Assembly: GCF_003054265.1 (NCBI RefSeq)
Contig: NZ_QBKT01000003.1
Location: forward strand, 62,001 to 126,000
Reading direction: 5' to 3'
DNA length: 64,000 bases
DNA from: Kordia periserrulae
Lineage (GTDB): Bacteria; Bacteroidota; Bacteroidia; Flavobacteriales; Flavobacteriaceae
A model generated the notes under the pieces. That model was not told the origin of the DNA. It worked only from the letters and a program-made list of their open reading frames with translations, and ran no database searches. The position numbers and the translations under genes were made by a program. This document shows positions 54,632 to 63,654 of the stretch, piece after piece; the first letter of the stretch is position 1, and each line of letters opens with the position of its first letter.

Positions 54632-54901
54632 ATGAGTGATATAGATTGGGATAACTTGGCAAATCAAGCTGCTGCACAAACCGATGCAGAATTTCAAACT
54701 ACCATTGCAAGTTTGACACGTATGAACATCACAGAAATTGATCAATTCATCAAAGAAAGTCAAATTACCAACGCCAATGCGATTAAAGTTTTAAAAGAAA
54801 TTAATGATGCCGCGGCTTCCAATACAGCAAAAGCAGATGCTATTGCCAATATTGACAACGGCGTGAAGTTTTTGGTAAGTATGGCAAATAAAATTGTGTG
54901 A
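54632..54901 (+). CDS. Small soluble helical protein, third gene of unknown operon
   Basis: This 89-residue protein is highly polar and helical (MSDIDWDNLANQAAAQTDAE), with no signal or membrane segment. It begins 11 bases after the lipoprotein stop. It may be the cytosolic member of the same complex; the function is unknown. Confidence 0.65.
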   Translation: MSDIDWDNLANQAAAQTDAEFQTTIASLTRMNITEIDQFIKESQITNANAIKVLKEINDAAASNTAKADAIANIDNGVKFLVSMANKIV

Positions 54902-55078
54902 TTACTTGTTGTATTTTAAAATGAAAATTTGAATGCTGAAAAAAAGACTGTTTTTTTAGTAAGTTCACCATAAAGATATCAAACACCAGTATAGTTTTTG
55001 TTGATAAATTTTATGTAAGGAATACATATAAAAAACTACTTTTGTGACAAATGCATTAATTTTTAGATACAAAAGAAT

Positions 55079-56050
55079 ATGTCAGATACAAATACAGCTT
55101 TAGATTGTTTAATTATCGGAAGTGGACCTGCAGGCTATACAGCAGCAATTTATGCCGCTAGAGCCGATATGAACCCTGTAATGTATACAGGAATGGAGCC
55201 TGGAGGACAATTAACTACGACAACAGAAGTAGATAACTTTCCAGGATATCCTAATGGAACAGACGGAACAGCCATGATGGAAGATTTAAAAAATCAAGCA
55301 ACACGCTTTGGAACGGACGTGCGTTTTGGAATTGCTACGAAAGTGGATTTATCCAAAGAAATTGGAGGAATTCACAAAGTATATGTAAGTGATGGAGCAG
55401 AGGAGCAAGAAGTGTTGGCAAAAACAGTGATTATTTCTACAGGTGCTTCTGCAAAATATTTAGGACTGGAAAGTGAGCAACGCTTAATTGGAGGAGGTGT
55501 TTCTGCCTGTGCTACGTGCGACGGATTTTTCTATAAAGGTCAAGATGTAATTGTTGTGGGTGGTGGTGATACTGCTGCAGAAGAAGCAACCTACTTGGCA
55601 AAACTATGTAGAAAAGTAACCATGTTGGTTCGTAAAGACGAAATGCGTGCGAGTAAAGCAATGCAACACCGTGTAAATGGTACTAAAAACTTAGAGGTAT
55701 TATACAACACAGAATTGGACGAAGTATTAGGCGGAATGGTTGTTGAAGGAGTTCGAATTGTAAACAATCAAACACAAGAAAAACGCGAACTAGAAGTAAC
55801 AGGCGTTTTCATTGCAATTGGGCACAAACCCAATACTGACATGTTTAAAGGAGTTTTAGACATGGATGAAACTGGATATTTAATCACAGGTGCAAAATCG
55901 ACCAAAACAAACATTCCAGGTGTATTTGCTGCGGGTGATGTTCAAGATAAAGAATACCGTCAGGCAATCACAGCTGCAGGAACAGGATGTATGGCAGCAC
56001 TTGATGCGGAACGTTATTTAGCATCTGTAGAAGATATGATTGAAGCGTAA
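55079..56050 (+). CDS. trxB: Thioredoxin-disulfide reductase
   Basis: This 323-residue FAD enzyme passes electrons from NADPH to thioredoxin. FAD binding is seen in IIGSGPAGYTAAIYAARA, NADPH binding in VVGGGDTAAEEA, the redox site is CATCDG, and the C-terminal FAD motif is GVFAAGDVQDKEYRQ. The length is normal. A TACTTTTG box at 55037-55044 is a likely -7 element. A terminator follows. It is a single-gene unit. Confidence 0.96.
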   Translation: MSDTNTALDCLIIGSGPAGYTAAIYAARADMNPVMYTGMEPGGQLTTTTEVDNFPGYPNGTDGTAMMEDLKNQATRFGTDVRFGIATKVDLSKEIGGIHKVYVSDGAEEQEVLAKTVIISTGASAKYLGLESEQRLIGGGVSACATCDGFFYKGQDVIVVGGGDTAAEEATYLAKLCRKVTMLVRKDEMRASKAMQHRVNGTKNLEVLYNTELDEVLGGMVVEGVRIVNNQTQEKRELEVTGVFIAIGHKPNTDMFKGVLDMDETGYLITGAKSTKTNIPGVFAAGDVQDKEYRQAITAAGTGCMAALDAERYLASVEDMIEA

Positions 56051-56139
56051 ACTTTCATTTGATAATGATTTGATTTGAAAATTTGACGATGTATTCATCT
56101 TCGTTTTTCAAATTGAAAATTCAATTCTCATAAAATATA

Positions 56140-56176
56140 AAACCGCATAAAACATTCGTTTTTATGCGGTTTTTTG
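56140..56176 (+). terminator. Terminator of trxB
   Basis: Arms AAACCGCATAAAA and TTTTATGCGGTTT form a strong stem followed by T-rich sequence. The 220 bases from there to the next gene stop at 56395 show only A/T-rich words such as ATTGTTACATTG, no gene. Confidence 0.85.
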
Positions 56177-56394
56177 GTGAATGGTTTGGTTGTTTTCGCT
56201 TTTTGATTGATGTGGTAATGGTTGAATAGTTGAATTTCAATTGGTTGGTTAACGACTACAGTTTGTGTATTATAGAAGCTTTTCTTTTACAAAGTAACAG
56301 ATTGTGTCACTGCGTTTGCAAAGACGTTTCAAAGCATTTTCAAATCAGAAAACTGCTATATTGTTACATTGAATAATTGCTACATTAAAAAAGC

Positions 56395-57117
56395 CTACTT
56401 CCGATTCACGCCGCCGGCAGACGATTTGTTTTGAGCAACCGAAGGTGGATTTCCATAATAATTCACATCACCGCCGCTAGAACTGCTCGCCACTAATTTC
56501 TCAGTGACATATACCGTAACATCGCCGCCACTGCTTGCAGAAGCATTGCAATTTTTCACAGTCAAATCTCCCGCGTTGATGTCGCTTCCGCTGCTTGCTG
56601 TTGCTTCAAGTGAATCAGCGGTTCCTGCGATTTTAATATCTGCACCGCTCGAAGTTGCGCAAATGATATTTTCGGCTTCGACTTCTAATTTTACATCTGC
56701 GCCGCTGTTGCTTTTCACTTCCAGCGTTTCGGCAATAATAGTTGACGTACTAAATATATCTGAGCCGCTTGTAGCGATAATTTTCTCAATAACAGGCAAG
56801 CTTACAAATACTTTTTTCGACTTGCAACGCCCGATGTTTTTCTCGGTGTGAATCTTTAAAACGCCGTTATTGATATCTGTGGCGATTAATCCTATCACAT
56901 TTTCATCGGCTTCCACTTCAATAGAAGCCGTTTCCGATTGTGTGATATAAACGTCTAAGCCTTCGGAAGCTTTGATAACCGTAAAATTCTCTTCAGCGTC
57001 TCTTTCTTCAGAAACTACATTTCGATTTCCTTTAATTCCTGAGTCGAAATTAAAGATGCATGAAGTCATAAATAGACTTAAAATAGCAATAGCGATAAAT
57101 CGTGCAATTGTGACCAT
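56395..57117 (-). CDS. Head-GIN-domain (DUF2807) lipoprotein
   Basis: This 240-residue lipoprotein (lipobox MTSC) has a parallel beta-helix-like repeat domain of the head-GIN family: EGLDVYITQS, SGSDIFSTSTI, SSGADIKIAG and ASSGGDVTVYV. Ser/Gly/Asp-rich turns repeat about every 20 residues. It lies downstream of the PspC gene in the same direction and probably belongs to the same envelope-stress cluster. Confidence 0.85.
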   Translation of the reverse strand: MVTIARFIAIAILSLFMTSCIFNFDSGIKGNRNVVSEERDAEENFTVIKASEGLDVYITQSETASIEVEADENVIGLIATDINNGVLKIHTEKNIGRCKSKKVFVSLPVIEKIIATSGSDIFSTSTIIAETLEVKSNSGADVKLEVEAENIICATSSGADIKIAGTADSLEATASSGSDINAGDLTVKNCNASASSGGDVTVYVTEKLVASSSSGGDVNYYGNPPSVAQNKSSAGGVNRK

Positions 57118-57179
57118 AATAGTTAGTGTTTTTGTTTGTTCGTTTTATTTGATTGATGATTATTTTTATTATTCTTTAA

Positions 57180-57200
57180 TACTGAGCTTGTCGAAGTGTT
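57180..57200. repeat. Dispersed CTTCGACAAGCTCAG element, inverted copy
   Basis: TACTGAGCTTGTCGAAGTGTT is the complement of the element at 16440-16460. It lies in the 149-base gap between the head-GIN and PspC genes, beside short TTCG-type repeats (57206-57232). Confidence 0.6.
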
Positions 57201-57266
57201 ATTCGTTGTTCGTTGTTCGATGTTCGATGTATCTAAAACCTAACACCTAATACCCAAAACATAAAA

Positions 57267-58958
57267 TTAATTTACAGAATCCTTCATAACTTCAGTTTCC
57301 TTTTTATCAGTATCTGATGTTTTTTGACTACGTTTTCTACGTTTTTCATTCTTTGATGATGGACAGTCTAAGCATTCCAATTCGTCGTCTACTACTTGAT
57401 GGTAATGTTCTTCTGTATCTGAATTATTTGGTAAAATATCTCCAGAACTTCTACTATTTCTGTGGAATGATCTTGTATTCTTATCAGGATAAATAATAGC
57501 GCCTTCTGGTAAGAATAACACAACTTCTACTTGCTGATTGTTGTGTTTATCGTCTTCGTCAAAAAGAAAATAACCGTCTAGTTTTAAGGTATTATCTTCA
57601 AAAACATAGTTATACTCAATTCCTTGTGCGCGTTGTTTTGCCTTTTGGAAGGAAATACCTCTAGCACTTTTGTCAATGCGAACTCTAGCATTTTCTTTTT
57701 CTGTTGGTCGTACAATTAACTTTACAGAGCTCGAAAACAAAATGATATCGCCGTTTTCATCGTACTTTACAGAATAATCGGAATCGTAACTGTACAAGCT
57801 TTCGTCATAATATTCATTTCTCACCATTTTTACAGTAATTGTATCATTTTTTACAATTGGCAATTCCTTTTTAGCTGAAACTGTTGCTTCAATAGTTTGA
57901 TGCCTTGCTGCGCTTGAAGCGATATAGGCAATTCCGATACAGGCGCCAATCCACAATACAATTAATATTGTTTTTGCTGAGGTTCCAATAGGTTTGGAAT
58001 TTTTCACTAAAATTTTCATTCCCAAAATAAATAATACAATTGCAGGAATTCCAACAGCAACTAAGGCTAACAATCCTAAAATCCAAGGTGAAATTTCATT
58101 CAAGAGTCCCAAATCTTCATAATAGAAGAATTCTCCTCCATCAAATACTTGAAAATTAAAGAAGCTAAATCCTAGTGTGGACATTAAGATGCTTATCAAA
58201 ATAGAAGCTGCTACGATGATGAAAATGACACCAAAAAACTTCCCAAAAACTTTGATAAATGCTTGAATAATGTGTCCTATAGAATCAAAGAAGGAAGATG
58301 CGCCTTTTTTGGCTTTTTGACCTACTTGTTCAAAATTTACATCCTTTATAGTTTCATGAACATCATCCAATCCTTCTTTGATTTTTTGTTCAATATTGCT
58401 GATGTTCGCAGGCTTTCCCGCCATGGCTAACTTTTCACTAGTTGTTGTGGCTTTCGGAATAATTACCCATAAAATAAAGTATACTAAAATTGGCGATCCA
58501 ACTCCCGCAAAAACGATGATGATTGCCAGCAATCGAATCCATAAAGCATCTACGCCAAAATACTGTGCCAATCCAGCACACACTCCGGCAATAAACTTAT
58601 TATCATAATCTCTGTATAATTTTCGGTAGTTTTCTGTTCCAGTCTTTGCTTGATATTGGGTTTTAGCTTTTGGCTCGTCCTCAAAAATTTCGTCGTCCAC
58701 GAGATAATCTTCAGGCTGTCCCATAATATCAATAACTTCTTCTACTTCTTTCATGCCTACCACTTGTCGTTCCGATTTCATACGTTCTGAAAACAATTCG
58801 GCAACTCGGGCTTCAATATCGGCTAAAATTTCATCTCGTCCTTGCGAGTCTGTAAAGGAGCGTTTTATGGCGTTCAAATAACGCTGTAAGGCTTTATATG
58901 CATCTTCATCAATATGAAAAAACATATTTGCTAAGTTTATATTTATCGTTTTATTCAT
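57267..58958 (-). CDS. PspC-domain membrane protein
   Basis: This 563-residue protein has a cytosolic N-terminal part (INLANMFFHIDEDAYKAL) and a PspC domain at about residues 110-170 (YRDYDNKFIAGVCAGLAQYF). About four more membrane segments lie between 230 and 360, then a soluble beta-rich domain. PspC proteins sense envelope stress. Its start overlaps the PadR gene stop by 8 bases, and a head-GIN lipoprotein follows, which is a common flavobacterial module. Confidence 0.88.
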   Translation of the reverse strand: MNKTININLANMFFHIDEDAYKALQRYLNAIKRSFTDSQGRDEILADIEARVAELFSERMKSERQVVGMKEVEEVIDIMGQPEDYLVDDEIFEDEPKAKTQYQAKTGTENYRKLYRDYDNKFIAGVCAGLAQYFGVDALWIRLLAIIIVFAGVGSPILVYFILWVIIPKATTTSEKLAMAGKPANISNIEQKIKEGLDDVHETIKDVNFEQVGQKAKKGASSFFDSIGHIIQAFIKVFGKFFGVIFIIVAASILISILMSTLGFSFFNFQVFDGGEFFYYEDLGLLNEISPWILGLLALVAVGIPAIVLFILGMKILVKNSKPIGTSAKTILIVLWIGACIGIAYIASSAARHQTIEATVSAKKELPIVKNDTITVKMVRNEYYDESLYSYDSDYSVKYDENGDIILFSSSVKLIVRPTEKENARVRIDKSARGISFQKAKQRAQGIEYNYVFEDNTLKLDGYFLFDEDDKHNNQQVEVVLFLPEGAIIYPDKNTRSFHRNSRSSGDILPNNSDTEEHYHQVVDDELECLDCPSSKNEKRRKRSQKTSDTDKKETEVMKDSVN

Positions 58959-59295
58959 TGCTAGTGCTTTTTTGTCGTGTTACAAGTGATACTGCGTTTT
59001 GTAAATTGTTCCAAGTGGTATTCAGTTCTTTCAAAAATAACTTTCCAGTCTCTGTGAGTCCGTAGTATTTTCTAGGTGGTCCAGAAGTTGATTCTTCCCA
59101 GCGGTAACTCAATAAACCTGCATTTTTCAATCTTGTCAATAGTGGATAAATTGTTCCCTCTACGACAAGCATTTTTGCGTCTTTTAACGTATCTAGTATT
59201 TCGGCTACATATGCATCTTGATCTTTTAAAATAGATAAGATGCAATACTCCAACACGCCTTTACGCATTTGTGCTTTTGTGTTTTCTATCTTCAT
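58951..59295 (-). CDS. PadR-family transcriptional regulator
   Basis: This 114-residue winged-helix protein has the PadR pattern KGVLEYCILSILKDQDAYVA, then GTIYPLLTRLKNAGLL and YYGLTETGKLFL. It should bind the promoter of its own operon and repress it. Its stop overlaps the start of the PspC gene by 8 bases. The inducer is not known. Confidence 0.92.
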   Translation of the reverse strand: MKIENTKAQMRKGVLEYCILSILKDQDAYVAEILDTLKDAKMLVVEGTIYPLLTRLKNAGLLSYRWEESTSGPPRKYYGLTETGKLFLKELNTTWNNLQNAVSLVTRQKSTSNE

Positions 59296-59332
59296 GTTTT
59301 CATGTGTCTTTTAATGTTTCTGTTCGTTTTTT

Positions 59333-59369
59333 GATTGATGATGATTGATTGATTGATTGATGATGATGG
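59333..59369. repeat. GATT/GATG low-complexity repeat
   Basis: The stretch is built from GATTGAT and GATGAT words, with four GATT units in a row. It lies upstream of the PadR gene. Confidence 0.6.
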
Positions 59370-59398
59370 TTGTTTGTTTTTCGTTTTTTGTTGTTTGT

Positions 59399-59441
59399 CT
59401 TGACTCCTGATTCCTGACTCCTGACTCCTGATTCCAGACTC
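59399..59441. repeat. TGACTCC tandem repeat
   Basis: Five tandem units of about 7-8 bases (TGACTCC, TGATTCC) form an array just before the stop of the DUF4870 gene. Confidence 0.6.
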
Positions 59442-59445
59442 AATT

Positions 59446-59910
59446 TTATTTAATAAATCGAAAGGTAAAAGGATATTTATAGCGTTCACCTTCGTTTGCC
59501 TTCATTGCAGCCACAATGGTATATGTAATATTTACGGCAAAAAATAACAATGCGCCGAGTCCTGTGATAATTCCTACCAAAGACATTCCAAAAATTCGAA
59601 TGCCGTTTTCCACGTTGATGTCAATATCATGAAACCAAAACAAATCCCATGTATTCACATTGTGAATGCCAAAGGCAATAAAAAAAGGAATACTTAACAC
59701 AACGGCAGCAATTTTATAACAGAGCAAGCTCAACTGAAAATTAATCACTTCTTTCCCATGATGATCTATAAACTCCGAATCCTTTTTATACATCGTCCAA
59801 AAAATGATAGGAAGTATAAAATTTCCAAGCGGGAAAAAGTATTTGCTAAATGCCGAAACGTGTAAAACCGTCGCTACATTTTTATCGTGATTCGTCAGTG
59901 TTGATTCCAT
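59446..59910 (-). CDS. DUF4870 membrane protein
   Basis: This 154-residue protein has three or four membrane segments and the DUF4870 pattern FILPIIFWTMYKKDSEFIDHHGKEVINFQLS near the middle of the first half (read here in two parts, FILPIIFWTMY and EFIDHHGKEVINFQ). Its role is unknown. It lies upstream of the PadR-PspC-head-GIN cluster on the same strand. Confidence 0.85.
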   Translation of the reverse strand: MESTLTNHDKNVATVLHVSAFSKYFFPLGNFILPIIFWTMYKKDSEFIDHHGKEVINFQLSLLCYKIAAVVLSIPFFIAFGIHNVNTWDLFWFHDIDINVENGIRIFGMSLVGIITGLGALLFFAVNITYTIVAAMKANEGERYKYPFTFRFIK

Positions 59911-60173
59911 TGCATATTATTTTCTTATGCAAATATATGTCTAAAAAAAGGTATTATGCAAAACATAGTACTTAAAATTAACAAAATATTAACATTTTAA
60001 AAAAGCTTAAAACACTTTTATTTTGAAGTTAATTAATTGAAAATTAGAGTATTAAATATAAGCTTGTGATTTGTTAGCTTTTCAGTAGAAAAAAGAATCT
60101 AAATTTCAACTTTTCAATAAAATCCTGAATTTTTTGTATTTTGGCAATCAGAATGTAACCTGAAAAACGACAA

Positions 60174-60641
60174 ATGGCAAAAAAACTGACTCCATCAAAA
60201 ATTAATATGTACACGCTTACTAGGCTTCCATCGGCATACTTTTCGGGTGTGCGATTGAAAGAAATTACCAAAGACACAGCAACAGTTACGGTGAAGCATA
60301 ATTGGTTCAACAAGAATCCTTTTAAATCGCTGTATTGGGCAACGCAAGGAATGGCTTCTGAATTGGCAACAGGTGTACTTGTAATTCAAGGAATTGAAAA
60401 TACAGAAGAAAAAATCTCAATGTTGGTGCGTTCTCAAAAAGGAACGTTTACCAAAAAAGCAACAGGACGCATTCGTTTTGTATGTAAAGATGGAGAAAAA
60501 GTAAAAGCAGCTATAGACGCAGCTATCAAAACTGGTGAAGGACAAAGTTTGACATTATTTGCCGAAGGTTTTGATGCTTCTGGAGAAAGCGTTTCTCATT
60601 TCGAATACGAATGGGGAATCAAATTGCGAAAGAAAAAGTAG
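60174..60641 (+). CDS. DUF4442 hotdog-fold protein
   Basis: This 155-residue protein belongs to the DUF4442 family, related to acyl-CoA thioesterases. Typical segments are YFSGVRLKEITKDTATVTVK, WFNKNPFKSLYWATQGMASE and SQKGTFTKKATGRIRFVCKD. It may hydrolyse an acyl-CoA, but no direct evidence for a substrate is visible. It is monocistronic as far as seen. Confidence 0.85.
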   Translation: MAKKLTPSKINMYTLTRLPSAYFSGVRLKEITKDTATVTVKHNWFNKNPFKSLYWATQGMASELATGVLVIQGIENTEEKISMLVRSQKGTFTKKATGRIRFVCKDGEKVKAAIDAAIKTGEGQSLTLFAEGFDASGESVSHFEYEWGIKLRKKK

Positions 60642-60680
60642 TGTAACAAATATTATCTTTTCACATCTAATTCAACAAAC

Positions 60681-60726
60681 ACACTTCGACAAGCTCTGTG
60701 TAAACCGACAGGCTCAGTGTAAACAC
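60681..60726. repeat. Dispersed CTTCGACAAGCTC element, double copy
   Basis: ACACTTCGACAAGCTCTGTG at 60681-60700 is followed by CCGACAGGCTCAGTGTAAAC at 60706-60725, a diverged second copy. They lie 32 bases before the next start codon. Confidence 0.55.
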
Positions 60727-60757
60727 GACAAAATCAATATAAAAAAACGAACAAACT

Positions 60758-61558
60758 ATGACAGCACACGAAATTGACTACCATATTTATGGGGAAGAAA
60801 TGCAATATGTAGAAATTGAACTCGATCCAGATGAAGCTGTGATTGCGGAAGCAGGCAGTTTTATGATGATGGACGAAGGCATTAAAATGAATACTATTTT
60901 TGGCGACGGCGGCAATCAGGAAAAAGGAATTTTAGGGAAATTATTTTCGGCAGGAAAACGAATTCTAACTGGCGAAAGTTTGTTTATGACGTCTTTTCTC
61001 AATGAAAAAGCCTTTGGAAAGCGAAAAGTAAGTTTCGCATCGCCGTATCCTGGAAAAATTATTCCAATTGATTTAACTGAGTATCGCGGCAAATTTATTT
61101 GTCAAAAAGATGCCTTTTTATGTGCCGCAAAAGGTGTTACCGTTGGGATTGAATTCTCTAAAAAACTAGGACGTGGATTTTTTGGTGGTGAAGGATTCAT
61201 CATGCAAAAGTTAGAAGGCGACGGAATGGCATTTGTACATGCTGGAGGTACGATGGCGCAACGACAACTAGCACCTGGCGAAACTTTACGCGTTGATACA
61301 GGTTGTATTGTAGGATTTACCCAAGAAGTGGATTACGATATCGAATTTGTTGGCGGTATCAAAAACACTTTGTTTGGCGGTGAAGGAATGTTTTTTGCGA
61401 CCTTAACAGGTCCTGGAATTGTGTACATTCAATCGTTGCCATTTAGTCGTTTGGCAGGAAGAGTTATTTCAGCCTTACCAAACAGGGGAAATAGTAAGGG
61501 AGAAGGCAGTATTTTAGGGAGTATTGGCGATTTATTGGATGGTGATAATCGCTTCTAA
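60758..61558 (+). CDS. AIM24/TIGR00266-family protein
   Basis: This 266-residue protein has the beta-rich AIM24-like fold: YVEIELDPDEAVIAEAGSFM, SLFMTSFLNEKAFGK, AGGTMAQRQLAPGETLRVDT and a Gly-rich GGIKNTLFGGEGMFFATLTG. The family is widespread and of unknown function. The length is normal. It is a single-gene unit. Confidence 0.88.
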   Translation: MTAHEIDYHIYGEEMQYVEIELDPDEAVIAEAGSFMMMDEGIKMNTIFGDGGNQEKGILGKLFSAGKRILTGESLFMTSFLNEKAFGKRKVSFASPYPGKIIPIDLTEYRGKFICQKDAFLCAAKGVTVGIEFSKKLGRGFFGGEGFIMQKLEGDGMAFVHAGGTMAQRQLAPGETLRVDTGCIVGFTQEVDYDIEFVGGIKNTLFGGEGMFFATLTGPGIVYIQSLPFSRLAGRVISALPNRGNSKGEGSILGSIGDLLDGDNRF

Positions 61559-61725
61559 TGAGCGTGTTTTCGACTTAAAAAAAACTTAAAACTTCATTCA
61601 AATTCTGTTAAAGTTTCTATGTAGAAGGTTACACATTAATTTTTTTACTATTTTTAAGAAACTAAAACTGAATGCCTATACACAAAAACTACTCTTAAAA
61701 ATTTTAACCTTAATCCTCGTTAAAT

Positions 61726-61923
61726 ATGGCAAGAGCGATGTTCGATTACACCAAAACTATACTTAAAAAAGTAAGTTTCGATCCATCATTGTTTTGTAAA
61801 GAATTACAAAAAGCTTTGCAACGATTGCTCCCTCACGAGATAGAAGAATTGAAAATTTGGATCAATTCTCTCGTCACAGCAAATCCACAATTAGACCAAT
61901 GTTTAATCTATTTAAAACCATAA
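61726..61923 (+). CDS. Small conserved-looking helical protein
   Basis: This 65-residue protein (MARAMFDYTKTILKKVSFD) is helical with a hydrophobic face (LQKALQRLLPHEIEELKIWI). It has no signal peptide. A clean terminator follows and a leader of about 160 bases precedes it, both supporting a real gene. Function unknown. Confidence 0.75.
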   Translation: MARAMFDYTKTILKKVSFDPSLFCKELQKALQRLLPHEIEELKIWINSLVTANPQLDQCLIYLKP

Positions 61924-61924
61924 G

Positions 61925-61952
61925 AAAAGCCGCGATACGTCGCGGCTTTTTT
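61925..61952. terminator. Terminator hairpin
   Basis: Perfect 11-base arms AAAAGCCGCGA and TCGCGGCTTTT with a 4-base loop, followed by TT. It can serve both the small gene and the facing oxyR. Confidence 0.9.
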
Positions 61953-61968
61953 AGTATGTATCTTCTTG

Positions 61969-62907
61969 TTATGATTGTACGGGACTGATAATCTCGACAT
62001 TGTGAAATGCAATTGCACCACGAACAATTCCCATGATTACACCTCGTAAAGCTTCTATAATCTGCATTTTCAATTCGCTTTTGTGGAATAGCAAACTCAC
62101 TTCTCTGGCAGGTCTTGGCTCTGCAAAATGACGTAAATATTTACGCTCCGATTCTTTAATATCTAAGGTATGTAAGTAGGGAAGAAGCGTCATGCCCAAA
62201 TCTTCGTTAGATAGTTTTATCAAGGTTTCAAAGCTTCCACTTTCCAATTGAAAATGGTCGTCAGTAATGGCTCTTGGCGTTTTACACAAGTTGATTACGC
62301 CGTCTCTAAAGCAATGTCCGTCTTCCAATAATAAAATATCATCAATATCTAAGTCGCTCGTTTCCAGTTCTTTTTTGTGATACAAGCGATGATTTTCCGT
62401 AATATATCCAACAAACGGTTCGTAATACAACACACGTTCTTTAATTTGCTCGTAGCCTAATGGAGTTGCAGCAATAGCGGCGTCTAAATGACCTTCATTC
62501 AATCTTTTAATGATGGTTTCTGTCGTGAGTTCTTCTATTTTTAAATTGACTTTGGGATACTTTTTAATAAACGTTTTTAAGAACATTGGCAATAACGTTG
62601 GCATGATGGTCGGAATGATGCCCAACTTAAATTCGCCACCAATAAATCCTTTTTGCTGATCAACGATATCTTGCATTCTGCCCGATTCATTGACGATATT
62701 TCGGGCTTGTTCAACGATTTTCTTCCCAATTTCGGTGAGTTGGATGGGTTTTTTACTTCTATCAAAAATCTGAATCTCTAATTCATCTTCCAATTTTTGA
62801 ATTTGCATGCTTAATGTGGGTTGTGTTACAAACGATTTTTGAGCAGCTAAGGTGAAATTTTGGTGTTCGGCAACAGCCAGCACATATTGTAATTGTGTAA
62901 TTGTCAT
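61969..62907 (-). CDS. oxyR: Hydrogen-peroxide-sensing LysR regulator OxyR
   Basis: This 312-residue LysR-type regulator starts at the ATG at 62907 (MTITQLQYVLAVAEHQNF). The winged helix is at the N-terminus (FVTQPTLSMQIQKLEDEL). The peroxide-sensing pair is present in EDGHCFRDGVINLC, with eight residues between the two Cys as in E. coli OxyR, so it should form a disulfide on oxidation. It is divergent from dps, a classic OxyR target, with an inverted ATAGTTTT motif between them. Confidence 0.92.
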   Translation of the reverse strand: MTITQLQYVLAVAEHQNFTLAAQKSFVTQPTLSMQIQKLEDELEIQIFDRSKKPIQLTEIGKKIVEQARNIVNESGRMQDIVDQQKGFIGGEFKLGIIPTIMPTLLPMFLKTFIKKYPKVNLKIEELTTETIIKRLNEGHLDAAIAATPLGYEQIKERVLYYEPFVGYITENHRLYHKKELETSDLDIDDILLLEDGHCFRDGVINLCKTPRAITDDHFQLESGSFETLIKLSNEDLGMTLLPYLHTLDIKESERKYLRHFAEPRPAREVSLLFHKSELKMQIIEALRGVIMGIVRGAIAFHNVEIISPVQS

Positions 62908-62911
62908 TAGT

Positions 62912-62943
62912 ATAGTTTTGAGTGATAAAAATATAAAAACTAT
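62912..62943. promoter_or_regulatory. Candidate OxyR operator between oxyR and dps
   Basis: ATAGTTTT (62912-62919) and AAAACTAT (62936-62943) form an inverted repeat just upstream of the oxyR start. A TAATTTTG box at 62980-62987 fits the -7 element of dps. ATAG/CTAT half-sites resemble the known OxyR pattern; binding is inferred. Confidence 0.4.
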
Positions 62944-63024
62944 CAATAAAACTTATCATTATTCCCTTAAAATGTTCGATAATTTTGTTTTATCAAAAAT
63001 TAACAACATCAAAATACACACAAA

Positions 63025-63495
63025 ATGACATTAACTATATTAGGATTAGACATCCAAAAAACAGAAAAATTGGCAAAAGACTTGAACGTTTTATTGGCAA
63101 ATTTTCAAGTGTACTACCAAAATTTACGCGGAATTCACTGGAATATCAAAGGAAAAGGTTTTTTTGAATTGCACGCAAAATTTGAAGAATTGTATAACGA
63201 CGCTCAAGTAAAAGTAGATGAAGTAGCAGAGCGTATTTTAACACTTGGCGGAGAACCGTTGCACACTTTTGAAGATTATATCGCCAATGCAAAAGTTCCC
63301 GTAGGAAAACACATTTCAAAAGATGAAAAAGCGGTAGAATTGATTGTAGCTTCCATTTCAGAATTGTTGCAATTGGAACGAAGTTTATTAGAAAAAGCCG
63401 CAGATGCAAGCGACGAAGGAACCGTTGCGATGATGAGCGATTTCATCTCTCAGCAAGAAAAAACCATTTGGATGATGCGCGCTTGGTTAGGATAA
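63025..63495 (+). CDS. dps: Dps-type ferritin-like DNA-protection protein
   Basis: This 156-residue protein forms a twelve-subunit shell that oxidises iron with hydrogen peroxide and shields DNA. The inter-subunit ferroxidase ligands are visible in RGIHWNIKGKGFFELHAKFE followed by DEVAERI (His, Asp, Glu). The length is normal. Divergent position from oxyR suggests peroxide induction. A terminator follows at 63589. Confidence 0.94.
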   Translation: MTLTILGLDIQKTEKLAKDLNVLLANFQVYYQNLRGIHWNIKGKGFFELHAKFEELYNDAQVKVDEVAERILTLGGEPLHTFEDYIANAKVPVGKHISKDEKAVELIVASISELLQLERSLLEKAADASDEGTVAMMSDFISQQEKTIWMMRAWLG

Positions 63496-63588
63496 GAAGT
63501 TATTGGTTTGTAAGTTTTAGAGTTTTTGAGGTAGCTCGCTGTATGGCAAAAACTTCATAATAATATATGTATTAGGTTAGTTTTAACG

Positions 63589-63619
63589 AAAAAGCGACGC
63601 CAATTTGGTGTCGCTTTTC
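63589..63619. terminator. Terminator between dps and the DUF2141 gene
   Basis: Stem GCGACGCC/GGTGTCGC (one G-T pair) with A-tract before and T-tract after (TTTTCTCTTTT). It serves the convergent genes. Confidence 0.8.
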
Positions 63620-63654
63620 TCTTTTACGGTTGATTATTAAAGTTTAGTAAGCTA

